From positions 282,247-346,246 of the forward strand of contig NZ_JAHNZZ010000002.1 in the NCBI RefSeq assembly GCF_019039215.1: a stretch of DNA of 64,000 nucleotides, in the 5' to 3' direction. The notes beneath the pieces were generated by a model. It worked only from the letters and a program-made list of their open reading frames with translations, did no database searches and was not told the DNA's origin. The position numbers and the translations under genes were made by a program. This document shows, in pieces, positions 8,515 to 16,011 of the stretch; within the stretch, counting starts at the first letter, position 1, and every line of letters begins with the position of its first letter. Origin of the DNA: Bacillus sp. FJAT-29790. GTDB taxonomy: Bacteria > Bacillota > Bacilli > Bacillales > Cytobacillaceae.

Positions 8515-8980
8515 TTACATTGAAATGAAGATACCTGCTAAGCCGGAATATATTGGGGTAATCAGATTAACGCTATCAGGAATTGCCAGCAGAATGGGAT
8601 ATGCATACGATGATATTGAGGATTTGAAAATTGCTATAAGTGAAGCTTGTACGAATGCTGTTCAGCATGCTTACAAAAATGACGAAGGCGGAGAAATTAT
8701 TGTAGGATTTGGCCTTTATGAAAACAAATTAGAAATGATGATAGCTGATAGCGGAAAGAGCTTTAATTTTGAACAAACAAAGAGCGAACTAGGTCCATAC
8801 TCTGCTTCAAGTTCTATCGACCAACTTTCAGAGGGAGGGTTGGGTCTATATTTGATAGAAACGCTCATGGATGAAGTCCGTGTATTAAATAATTCCGGAG
8901 TAACGGTCTTCATGGTCAAGTATTTAAGTGGGGAGCGTGTAAATCATGACACAACCATCTCGAGTTATGAGGCGAACTAA
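8498..8980 (+). CDS. rsbW: RsbW anti-sigma-B factor and RsbV kinase
   Basis: 160 residues, the B. subtilis length, when begun at ATG 8498 (ribosome site GAGGTGGGGG); a longer frame from 8465 would lie inside rsbV and has no ribosome site. GHKL ATPase: [13 protein letters not shown] (N-box), IADSGKSF, and the lid [17 protein letters not shown]. RsbW binds SigB or phosphorylates RsbV depending on ATP level and RsbV state. It overlaps sigB by 35 nt. Confidence 0.95.
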   Translation: MKQLVDYIEMKIPAKPEYIGVIRLTLSGIASRMGYAYDDIEDLKIAISEACTNAVQHAYKNDEGGEIIVGFGLYENKLEMMIADSGKSFNFEQTKSELGPYSASSSIDQLSEGGLGLYLIETLMDEVRVLNNSGVTVFMVKYLSGERVNHDTTISSYEAN

Positions 8981-9746
8981 GGAAGAAATTAATGCCCTTA
9001 TCTTAGACTTTCAGCGTATTGAGTGTAATTCAGCTCAAACGATATTAGTGGAAAACTACTCGGCGCTAGTTGGGAGTCTTGTTAAAAAATATTCAAGAGG
9101 AAGAAACTCCCATGAAGATTTAATGCAAGTAGGAATGATTGGGTTATTGGGTGCAATAAGAAGATATGATCCGGATGTTGGAGGGTCATTTGAATCTTTT
9201 TTAATACCTACAGTTATTGGAGAAATCAAGCGTTTCCTAAGAGATAAAACTTGGGATGTCCATGTACCTAGACGGATCAAAGAATTACTGCCGAAAATAA
9301 AGAAAGTAGTGGATGAACTGACAAATAAAAATCAAAGGTCACCGAAGATACATGAAATTGCGGAGTATTTAGACGTTTCAGAAGAAGAAGTTTTAGAAGC
9401 AATGGAAATGGGTAAAAGTTATCAAGCATTATCTGTGGATCAATCAATAGAAACGGGCTCAGATGGCAGCACGGTTACTATTCTTGACACTGTTGGCTCT
9501 CAAGAAGAGGGCTTCAAACAAGTCGATCAAAAGCTTTTGCTTCAGAGCGTACTTCATGTTTTATCTGAAAAGGAAAAAGAGATCATTCATTACACATTTA
9601 TAGAGAATAAAAGTCAAAAAGAAACAGGTGAGTTTTTGGGGATATCACAGATGCATGTATCTCGTCTTCAAAGAAGAGCTATTCAAAAATTACGAAAGGC
9701 ACTCGCTGCGGATGCCAATGCAGGATTAAACAATGCTACAACTTGA
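8946..9746 (+). CDS. sigB: RNA polymerase sigma factor SigB
   Basis: 266 residues. Region 2 includes SRGRNSHEDLMQVGMIGLLG and RFLRDKTWDVHVPRR; region 3 covers about 120-170; region 4 is a helix-turn-helix with SQKETGEFLGISQMHVSRLQ. Begins MTQPS as in B. subtilis SigB. It directs the general stress regulon. The start ATG lies inside rsbW, and the gene overlaps rsbX by 14 nt. Promoters of matching type are seen here before rsbV, the GlsB-like gene and the 89-residue protein gene. Confidence 0.97.
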   Translation: MTQPSRVMRRTKEEINALILDFQRIECNSAQTILVENYSALVGSLVKKYSRGRNSHEDLMQVGMIGLLGAIRRYDPDVGGSFESFLIPTVIGEIKRFLRDKTWDVHVPRRIKELLPKIKKVVDELTNKNQRSPKIHEIAEYLDVSEEEVLEAMEMGKSYQALSVDQSIETGSDGSTVTILDTVGSQEEGFKQVDQKLLLQSVLHVLSEKEKEIIHYTFIENKSQKETGEFLGISQMHVSRLQRRAIQKLRKALAADANAGLNNATT

Positions 9747-10332
9747 ATCTAATGGGTATATTCAGTCATTAGCCTATCAAATTCAAAAAGAAGGTAATGT
9801 ATGTAACGGAGATAGTTTTTTTATTAAGGCAACGGAAGATTACTTTATTTGTTTGGTTGCCGACGGTTTGGGAAGCGGATTGAACGCACACGCTTCGTCA
9901 AACGCTATTCGTGAAGTGGTTAAGCAATACCATCATGAAGAAGTAGAAGTATTAATAGACATTTGTAATAAAGAACTTAAGAATAAAAGAGGTGCAACAG
10001 TATCTATTTTAAAGGTCAATTTTTTACATAAGAAATTCACCTATAGCTCTGTTGGAAACATACGATTCATTCTTTATTCCCCCTCAGATCAATTCATTTA
10101 TCCACTCCCTGTCTTTGGATTTTTATCTGGAAAGCCACAAAAATATCGAATTGATACTTTTTCTTATGAAAAAGGTTCTAAATTTATTATTCATACAGAT
10201 GGGATTTACATTCCTGCAGTTAAACAATTATTAAGAAGCGTTAGAACGATCGAAGATATGTCAAATTATTTAAAAATGTATACGAAAACAAGAAATGATG
10301 ACTTAACCTATATTATCGGTCAACTATTTTAA
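9733..10332 (+). CDS. rsbX: RsbX PP2C-type phosphatase of RsbS/RsbR
   Basis: 199 residues, the B. subtilis length. A minimal PPM phosphatase: CLVADGLGSGLNAH, FIIHTDGI and a C-terminal NDDLTYIIG carry the metal-binding aspartates. RsbX removes phosphate from RsbS and RsbR and so resets the stressosome. It is SigB-induced as the last gene of the operon, giving negative feedback. Start ATG lies within the end of sigB. Confidence 0.93.
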   Translation: MLQLESNGYIQSLAYQIQKEGNVCNGDSFFIKATEDYFICLVADGLGSGLNAHASSNAIREVVKQYHHEEVEVLIDICNKELKNKRGATVSILKVNFLHKKFTYSSVGNIRFILYSPSDQFIYPLPVFGFLSGKPQKYRIDTFSYEKGSKFIIHTDGIYIPAVKQLLRSVRTIEDMSNYLKMYTKTRNDDLTYIIGQLF

Positions 10333-10396
10333 CCTAAATTATCGACACTACATTACATAGTGAGTGACTTTTTATTCTTGAACTCTATTATTTAAT

Positions 10397-10432
10397 GGCT
10401 GTTTTCGTAAACTTTGTTGATTTAATAAATTG
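10397..10432 (+). repeat. Solo left end of the MITE-like element
   Basis: GGCTGTTTTCGTAAA-CTTTGTTG and the following TTTAATAAA match the first 35 or so bases of the elements at 21576 and 54719; the rest of the element is absent. Probably a remnant of a deletion. Confidence 0.5.
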
Positions 10433-10461
10433 GACTGGGTATCTATTGCTTTATAAAAGAA

Positions 10462-10508
10462 AGGCTGACCTCAAAAAGTCATTTTTCAACGACCTTTTGA
10501 GACAGCCT
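10462..10508. terminator. Bidirectional terminator between rsbX and the GlsB-like gene
   Basis: AGGCTG(AC)CTCAAAAAGTC pairs with GACCTTTTGAGACAGCCT. It lies between two convergent genes. Flanking T-rich sequence is modest. Confidence 0.7.
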
Positions 10509-10522
10509 CTTCTTACCTAGTT

Positions 10523-10771
10523 TCATGAAGACTTCCGTCTGACACTTTTCATAATGAAGCTTATGATTAAAATAGCTCCAATTAAAGCTGGAATAAGATA
10601 AAAATCTCCAATTACAGGTCCCCAATCTCCTAATACTAAAGAACCTAGCCAAGCACCAATAAATCCAGCGATGATATTTCCAATTATGCCTCCTGGTATA
10701 TCACGTCCAAGGACTAGACCGGCTAACCAGCCAATTATTCCTCCGATAATTAAAGACCAAATAAATCCCAT
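10523..10771 (-). CDS. GlsB/YeaQ/YmgE-type stress-response membrane protein
   Basis: 82 residues with three hydrophobic helices rich in glycine (IGGIIGWLAGLVLGRDIPGG, IAGFIGAWLGSLVLGD, LIPALIGAILIISFIM), the pattern of the transglycosylase-associated GlsB family; a short KSVRRKSS tail follows. Members are small integral membrane proteins linked to envelope and general stress; biochemical role unclear. Start ATG follows a GGTGAGG site. A good SigB promoter lies 46 nt upstream, so it is very likely part of the SigB regulon and sits next to its regulator. Confidence 0.88.
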   Translation of the reverse strand: MGFIWSLIIGGIIGWLAGLVLGRDIPGGIIGNIIAGFIGAWLGSLVLGDWGPVIGDFYLIPALIGAILIISFIMKSVRRKSS

Positions 10772-10816
10772 GAAACCTCACCCTTTCAATAGTAAAAATG
10801 AACTATAGTAATATAA

Positions 10817-10841
10817 GTACCCAAAAATTCAGCTCGTAAAC
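10817..10841 (-). promoter_or_regulatory. SigB promoter for the GlsB-like gene
   Basis: Minus strand: GTTTAC (10841-10836), 13-nt spacer, GGGTAC (10822-10817), 46 nt before the start codon. Both boxes differ from the B. subtilis consensus only at the last base. Confidence 0.75.
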
Positions 10842-10998
10842 CCATTGCTAAATTCCAATAAAACATTCAACCTAATAGGTTTCGAATCTTAATCAAAGGG
10901 TTATATATCTAATAGAAAGACAAGTTGCATTTTAACTTACTTATGAAATCAATTTGAATCTGCTAGTTTTGATTCTACAATTCAAGGAGGCCGTTAAA

Positions 10999-11085
10999 AT
11001 GAAGTAGGTAAAAATGGTAGAAAATGGCGTTGGGTCAAAAAAGACAATTGAACAATTTCCTGTTGATCATATGGCTTCGAAATAA
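10999..11085 (+). other. Interrupted mini-gene: two-codon ORF then 23-codon frame
   Basis: A strong AAGGAGG (10985-10991) is followed by ATG-AAG-TAG at 10999. The same frame then reopens at ATG 11014 and runs 23 codons (MVENGVGSKKTIEQFPVDHM, then ASK and a stop). Either a small gene lost its start region through the amber codon, or the two-codon ORF is a minimal leader before the gene at 11107. Confidence 0.3.
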
Positions 11086-11106
11086 AAATATACGAGGAGA
11101 ATAGAT

Positions 11107-11289
11107 ATGAAATTTTCAAGAGTAAGCTTAAGCAATTTATTAGAAGCAGGCCCTAGAGCGAAACGTAAAAATAAAGCGGGTCGTTGTTCAGGCAATTACT
11201 TTGAAAATCCGATCATACACAGACAGATTTATGGGGATAAAATATATGTTCCATTAAATCTAGATAGGGTCTGGAATCAGATAAATTAG
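11107..11289 (+). CDS. Small basic hypothetical protein
   Basis: 60 residues, starting at ATG after ACGAGGAGAATAGAT and ending 34 nt before a clear terminator, which supports a real gene. The sequence is basic in its first half (LLEAGPRAKRKNKAGR) with no membrane segment. I recognise no family. Confidence 0.45.
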   Translation: MKFSRVSLSNLLEAGPRAKRKNKAGRCSGNYFENPIIHRQIYGDKIYVPLNLDRVWNQIN

Positions 11290-11322
11290 TATAATTACTA
11301 CCTTTATCATCGTTTTTTCTTG

Positions 11323-11347
11323 GCCCGCCAATCGGCGGGTTTTCATT
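11323..11347 (+). terminator. Terminator after the 60-residue protein gene
   Basis: CCCGCC-AATC-GGCGGG hairpin followed by TTTTCATTTT. Confidence 0.8.
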
Positions 11348-11535
11348 TTCGACTTTGAATTCACAGGTACCACCTGAATTTTGTCGAAAATAAACAGTGA
11401 TAAACCACTTGAATTTCGTTGCTAAAGTTACCTGATAAATGGAAAGTATTCCAATCCGGAAATAATTTTTAAAATCCATTTGCGAATCCATGAAATTTTC
11501 GGTAGGATGGTAACGAGACGAAAGGGGAGAACAAA

Positions 11536-11721
11536 TTGGGAAGTCCGATACAAGATAAAAACAGCCAAGTTTCTTTCTTAAAACAAAGGTTAAATATGTT
11601 TCTCGATGTACTTGAAGCCATTGAACCGGAAGATACGGATCTTGACGACATAGATCGTTTAATCGAAATGATCGATGACCTCGAATCCAAATGCCGTGAA
11701 TTTAATAATCGCGATATTTAA
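11536..11721 (+). CDS. SE1561 family small acidic protein
   Basis: 61 residues. Acidic and helical, matching the SE1561-type small conserved protein of Bacillales (LKQRLNMFLDVLEAIEPE, IDRLIEMIDDLE); function unknown. Start is TTG at 11536 after AAAGGGGAG. It ends directly on a terminator. Confidence 0.75.
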   Translation: MGSPIQDKNSQVSFLKQRLNMFLDVLEAIEPEDTDLDDIDRLIEMIDDLESKCREFNNRDI

Positions 11722-11747
11722 GAGAGCCTTTTAAAAGGGCTCTTTTC
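11721..11747 (+). terminator. Terminator after the SE1561 family gene
   Basis: AGAGCCTTTTAAAAGGGCTCT hairpin (one unpaired base) followed by TTTTCTC; it begins within the stop codon region. Confidence 0.85.
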
Positions 11748-11799
11748 TCATTTACTCGAATTTTTTATGGAAATTGGGGTAGTATCTTTATGTGAAAAG

Positions 11800-11882
11800 G
11801 TAGGGCTCAAATAATTCAAAAATGGGACCAATTAAATTAAAAATGGGCTCAATTATTCTCATAATGGGGTCAATAATGAAAA
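11800..11882. repeat. Degenerate 21-bp tandem repeat, about four copies
   Basis: Units vary around ATGGG-N-CCAATTA-N-TTAAAA with about 21-bp spacing (ATGGGACCAATTAAATTAAA, ATGGGCTCAATTATTCTCAT, ATGGGGTCAATAATGAAAA). It lies in the spacer before the fumarase gene and is not in a credible coding frame. Confidence 0.65.
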
Positions 11883-12037
11883 ATACAAATACTTTCGCAA
11901 TCTCTAGATACTGTAACCGATTCCAAGCTTGGTCTTTCAATCGAATCGCAATAGGAGTATAATCAATATCGATAATAATTATAAAATTCATAATAGATCA
12001 GTACATTAGGGGAGCAAAGGGAAAGGGGAATTCATCA

Positions 12038-13585
12038 ATGAACATCGAAAAATTCCAAGAAAGCATGTACAAGCTAATTGTTGAAACATCCACGAAATTG
12101 CCACGTGATGTTCGACGTGCGATTAAAGCTGCCAAAGAAAGAGAAAGTGCTGGCACTAGATCAGCGATGAGTCTAGCGACGATTACGAATAATATTAAAA
12201 TGGCTGATGACAATGTATCACCAATCTGTCAGGATACAGGCCTTCCAACATTCAAAATTAAAACGCCTGTCGGTGCAAATCAGTTAATTATGAAAGAAGC
12301 AATCAAAAACGCGATTGCTCTTGCGACAAAAGATGGAAAGCTTCGTCCAAATTCCGTCGATTCGCTGACAGGGGATAACAGCGGAGACAATCTTGGGGAT
12401 GGAACACCAGTAATCAAATTTGAGCAATGGGAAAAAGATTATATCGATGCCCGCCTCATTCTAAAAGGCGGCGGCTGCGAAAATAAAAACATCCAGTATA
12501 GCCTGCCAACGGAACTTGAAGGTTTAGGACGAGCAGGCCGTGATCTTGATGGAATTCGCAAATGCATCATGCATTCTGTTTATCAGGCTCAAGGACAAGG
12601 GTGTAGCGCTGGCTTTATCGGCGTTGGAATTGGAGGAGATCGTTCTTCTGGATATGACCTTGCGAAAGAGCAATTATTCCGTTCGAATGATGATGTGAAC
12701 CCAAATGAAGATTTACGTAAAGTCGAAGAATACGTCATGGAAAATGCCAATAAACTTGGAATCGGAACAATGGGTTTTGGTGGGGAAACAACCCTTTTAG
12801 GCTGTAAAATTGGCGTTATGAACCGAATCCCAGCAAGCTTCTTCGTGTCAGTTGCTTATAACTGTTGGGCTTTCCGTCGTCTAGGTGTGGCTGTTAACCC
12901 GGAAACAGGGGAAATCAATGAGTGGATGTATCAAGAGGGCGAGAACATCGATTTCGGTGCAACAGAAGCGGAAAAGCAAACAGCAGCAGCTTCTGAGCCA
13001 ACAAGTGAAGTCATTACTTTACAAGCTCCAATTACAGAAGAGCAAATCCGCAGCTTGAAGGTAGGAGATGTTGTTCAAATTAACGGCAGGATGTACACTG
13101 GACGTGATGCGATCCACCATCACTTAATGGATAATGATGCACCAGTTGATTTAAACGGCCAGGTTATCTACCATTGTGGCCCTGTGATGCTTAAGGATGC
13201 TGAAGGACAATGGCATGTAAAAGCAGCGGGCCCTACGACTAGTGCACGTGAAGAACCATATCAAGGCGACATCATGAAGAAATTCGGTATCCGCGCTGTT
13301 ATCGGAAAAGGCGGAATGGGACCGAAAACATTAGCGGCACTTAAAGAGCATGGTGGTGTTTACTTAAACGCGATCGGCGGAGCAGCACAATATTATGCGG
13401 ATTGTATTAAAGCTGTTGAGGGTGTCGATTTAATGGAATTCGGTATCCCGGAAGCAATGTGGCATCTGAAGGTTAAAGGCTTTACAGCCGTGGTCACAAT
13501 GGATTCTCACGGAAACAGCCTTCATGCGGATGTAGATAAATCATCATTAGAGAAATTAGCGCAATTTAAAGATCGGGTTTTTTAA
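12038..13585 (+). CDS. Class I fumarate hydratase, [4Fe-4S] type
   Basis: 515 residues joining the alpha (about 1-290) and beta (about 325-515) domains of class I fumarases. Candidate cluster cysteines are C64 (ICQDTG), C189 (GQGCSAGFIGVGIGG) and C276 (VAYNCWAF); their spacing fits characterised class I enzymes. The beta domain has YTGRDAIHHHLMD, GPTTSAREEPYQ, GKGGMG and MEFGIPEAMWHLKVKGF. Interconverts fumarate and L-malate in the TCA cycle. The fused single chain resembles FumA/FumB; tartrate dehydratase activity cannot be excluded. Start ATG follows AAAGGGGAATTCATCA. A monocistronic unit ending at a terminator. B. subtilis itself uses the unrelated class II CitG. Confidence 0.9.
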   Translation: MNIEKFQESMYKLIVETSTKLPRDVRRAIKAAKERESAGTRSAMSLATITNNIKMADDNVSPICQDTGLPTFKIKTPVGANQLIMKEAIKNAIALATKDGKLRPNSVDSLTGDNSGDNLGDGTPVIKFEQWEKDYIDARLILKGGGCENKNIQYSLPTELEGLGRAGRDLDGIRKCIMHSVYQAQGQGCSAGFIGVGIGGDRSSGYDLAKEQLFRSNDDVNPNEDLRKVEEYVMENANKLGIGTMGFGGETTLLGCKIGVMNRIPASFFVSVAYNCWAFRRLGVAVNPETGEINEWMYQEGENIDFGATEAEKQTAAASEPTSEVITLQAPITEEQIRSLKVGDVVQINGRMYTGRDAIHHHLMDNDAPVDLNGQVIYHCGPVMLKDAEGQWHVKAAGPTTSAREEPYQGDIMKKFGIRAVIGKGGMGPKTLAALKEHGGVYLNAIGGAAQYYADCIKAVEGVDLMEFGIPEAMWHLKVKGFTAVVTMDSHGNSLHADVDKSSLEKLAQFKDRVF

Positions 13586-13600
13586 TCGGGAAATCTTCTT

Positions 13601-13630
13601 CGCTCTAGTCAAACGGCTAGGGCGTTTTTA
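13601..13630 (+). terminator. Terminator after fumarase
   Basis: CGCTCTAG pairs with CTAGGGCG (one G-T pair) around an 8-nt loop, followed by TTTTTA. Confidence 0.75.
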
Positions 13631-13652
13631 TTGTTAAAATTTTAAAAGGGCT

Positions 13653-13913
13653 TCATTCACCGTAAAGCAAGAAAATAAGTTAACATGTTGAATGAACACC
13701 TACAGTCATTACCCGAAGAACGAAAAATTGGTTCGCGCGGTAAATGAAAGGCGGGTTCATTGCCCAATGAGCGAAAAAATCTGTACGCGTGGTAAATGAA
13801 AGAGGATTTCATTACCCAAAGAGCGAAAAAATCTGCTCACAAGGTAAATGAAAGACCAATTCATTTACCGAAATAAGAATAAATTAGTCGCACGGTAAAT
13901 GAACTCCCAATTT
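13653..13913. repeat. Five tandem copies of a 51-53 bp repeat with internal dyads
   Basis: Copies begin TCATT(A/G/C/T)CC at 13653, 13706, 13757, 13809 and 13861 and end with GGTAAATGAA or a variant, so each unit carries an inverted pair TCATTACC...GGTAAATGA around GAGCGAAAAAATCTG-like cores. The first copy is most diverged. It is an AT-rich intergenic minisatellite; no ORF spans it. Confidence 0.85.
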
Positions 13914-14036
13914 CGTTGATATAAAAAAACTTCCAATTTCGGCGAAGTTAACAAATACCCGTGGAGAATTTTGGCATCATCAGCTGCGAATGTTTTCTTC
14001 CCGTTCACAAACAATATGAAAAAAGGAGGAGCGCCA

Positions 14037-14834
14037 ATGCAACTAGTGAGATATCTTATCATTTTATGTGTAATTTTTGTCCTTTCTTCTACAAATACAT
14101 TTGCTGAATATGCTAATTCCCCGATTCACTGGGGGTTCAACAAAGGAAAGAACGAAAAGCCTGCTGAAGCTGGAAAGCCTTTGGATGAACTTTTAGCAAG
14201 ACATGATGCTTATTATAAAGGTGACACGAGTAAAAAAGAAATTTATTTAACCTTTGATAATGGATATGAAAACGGCTATACCGCAAAAATTTTAGACGTA
14301 TTAAAAAAAGAAAAAGTTCCAGCAGCGTTTTTTATAACCGGCCATTATATTAAAACAGCACCGGATCTTATTAAGCGAATGGCAGCAGAGGGCCACATCA
14401 TTGGCAACCACTCATGGCATCACCCGGATATGACCACGATAAGCAATGAAAAATTTGTAAAAGAACTAGAAATGGTCCGAGAAGGAACAGAAAAGCTAAC
14501 AGGAATCAAGAATATGATGTACTTGCGACCGCCACGTGGGATTTTCAGCGAGCGAACACTTGCCCTAGCCAAAAAAGAAGGCTATACCCATGTTTTCTGG
14601 TCATTAGCTTTTAAAGATTGGATTACGGATCAGCAAAAAGGCTGGCAATATTCATATGATAATATCATGCGCCAAATCCATCCCGGAGCCATTTTATTGC
14701 TCCATACCGTTTCGAAGGATAATGCCGATGCACTTGAAAAAGCAATTCAAGATTTAAAAAAGAAGGGATATACTTTTAAAAATCTAGATGATCTGATGAT
14801 GAGTATGGCGTTTGAAGAAAGAATGTTGTATTAA
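14037..14834 (+). CDS. pdaA: Delta-lactam-biosynthetic de-N-acetylase PdaA
   Basis: 265 residues, close to B. subtilis PdaA. A signal peptide (LIILCVIFVLSSTNTFA) precedes the SPIHWGFNKG segment typical of PdaA, then a NodB-type deacetylase domain: TFDNGYENG (catalytic-site motif with Asn as second residue), GNHSWHHPDM, RPPRG and LLLHTVS. PdaA removes acetyl groups from muramic acid in spore cortex precursor, needed to form muramic delta-lactam for germination. ATG 14037 follows AAAGGAGG; a 22-codon upstream extension is not supported. Sporulation control is expected, but I could not identify a specific promoter. Confidence 0.93.
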   Translation: MQLVRYLIILCVIFVLSSTNTFAEYANSPIHWGFNKGKNEKPAEAGKPLDELLARHDAYYKGDTSKKEIYLTFDNGYENGYTAKILDVLKKEKVPAAFFITGHYIKTAPDLIKRMAAEGHIIGNHSWHHPDMTTISNEKFVKELEMVREGTEKLTGIKNMMYLRPPRGIFSERTLALAKKEGYTHVFWSLAFKDWITDQQKGWQYSYDNIMRQIHPGAILLLHTVSKDNADALEKAIQDLKKKGYTFKNLDDLMMSMAFEERMLY

Positions 14835-14850
14835 AAGTGGGAAACAGGGA

Positions 14851-14950
14851 AACTCGCCGATATATCCGAAAAGTCGCTGATAAAGATGCAAAAGTCGCTG
14901 ATAAAATCGAAAAGTCGCTGATAAAGATCCGAAAGTCGCTGATATAATCA
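14851..14950. repeat. Tandem array of a 20-22 bp GTCGCTGATA repeat, five copies
   Basis: Five head-to-tail units built on AAAAGTCGCTGATAAAGATC, the first diverged (AACTCGCCGATATATCCG). It sits directly after pdaA and is unrelated to the arrays at 11.8 and 13.7 kb. Confidence 0.8.
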
Positions 14951-15018
14951 AATTCCCTTTGATATAATTTCAAATGCAGTCAGAAAGTTGATCAAAATAG
15001 ATTGCATATCAAAGTCTA

Positions 15019-15049
15019 ACCCGATCTTCTCAGGAATTTCGGGTCTCTT
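15019..15049 (+). terminator. Weak terminator downstream of pdaA and repeats
   Basis: ACCCGA pairs with TCGGGT around a 14-nt loop, followed by CTCTTTTTG. Confidence 0.5.
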
Positions 15050-15131
15050 TTTGTTTTACATGCTACTCATTTAGTAAAAACATCGTAAAAAATGCTATAA
15101 TACGGGAAAATGCTAAAAGGACGGATCATTT

Positions 15132-15992
15132 TTGGAAACAATACAAATAAAAGGGCCATACAATTTTGATTTAGTTCTAGACAGACTATCTCTGGACCCG
15201 CTAAATCAGGTTGATCTTGAAAATCGAACAGTAAAAGTACCGTTATATCGCGTAAATACGCCTATTGTTGCAAGGGTACAGGCAACTGGAACGACACAAG
15301 CTCCTGAATTTGTCATTGAAGTTACAGATGATGCATATACGGAGCAAGCAATTGAGAGATTAAATGAAATTTTCCAATGGAATATTTCCCTTGAAAATAT
15401 TCATTCGCATTTCCAGAAAACAGATCTTAAAAGCATATTTGCCCAGAATTATGGCACACCGCTTGTACTAGACTTTGACCCATATAACTGCCTAATGAAA
15501 TGCATCATCCACCAACAATTAAATTTAAAGTTTGCTCACACGCTAACAGAGAGATTCGTTAAAACATATGGATTTGAAAAAGACAGTGCCTGGTTCTATC
15601 CATTGCCAGAGAGGGTCGCAGCCATAAAGGTTGAAGAACTTCGGGAGCTGCAGTTTAGCGGGCGCAAGGCGGAATATATTATCGGGATTGCAAAGGCAGC
15701 GGTCGATGGCGATCTAAAGTTGGCAGAACTAAAAAGTAAATCAGATAAAGAAATAATGGAACAACTAATTAAACTGCGCGGGGTAGGTCCATGGACCGTC
15801 CAAAATTTCCTTATGTTCGGTCTAGGGAGGCCCAATTTGTTTCCCTTTGCAGATATTGGAATTCAAAATGCATTAAAAAAATTATACAATTTAGAAGCGA
15901 AACCAGCCTTAGAAGAAATGGAGCAATTCTCAAAAAGCTGGGATCCTTACTTGAGCTATGCTTCCTTATATTTATGGAGAAGCATCGAATAA
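15132..15992 (+). CDS. DNA-3-methyladenine glycosylase, AlkA/YfjP type
   Basis: 286 residues. An N-terminal AlkA-like beta domain (about 1-100) precedes a HhH-GPD domain. The helix-hairpin-helix is LRGVGPWTVQNFLMFG (about 215-230) and the catalytic aspartate is D241 in FPFADIGIQ. It excises alkylated purines such as 3-methyladenine, leaving abasic sites for base excision repair. Start is TTG at 15132 after AAAAGGA. It is followed 19 nt later by rlmCD and may be cotranscribed. Substrate range cannot be fixed; B. subtilis YfjP is the nearest match by layout. Confidence 0.85.
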   Translation: METIQIKGPYNFDLVLDRLSLDPLNQVDLENRTVKVPLYRVNTPIVARVQATGTTQAPEFVIEVTDDAYTEQAIERLNEIFQWNISLENIHSHFQKTDLKSIFAQNYGTPLVLDFDPYNCLMKCIIHQQLNLKFAHTLTERFVKTYGFEKDSAWFYPLPERVAAIKVEELRELQFSGRKAEYIIGIAKAAVDGDLKLAELKSKSDKEIMEQLIKLRGVGPWTVQNFLMFGLGRPNLFPFADIGIQNALKKLYNLEAKPALEEMEQFSKSWDPYLSYASLYLWRSIE

Positions 15993-16011
15993 TCTGGAGT
16001 GATTAAACATC

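Noticed and set aside
11788-11991. 67-residue minus-strand ORF with Pro-heptad repeats
   Set aside because: It is the translation of the 21-bp DNA repeat, with no start signal.
13653-13913. 52-bp repeats as a CRISPR array
   Set aside because: Units vary along their whole length, there are no unique spacers between constant repeats, and no cas gene lies in the window.
14037-14834. Asn in place of Asp in the PdaA TFDNGYE motif as a lost catalytic residue
   Set aside because: I recall this Asn as normal for PdaA-type enzymes, so it is not evidence of inactivation.
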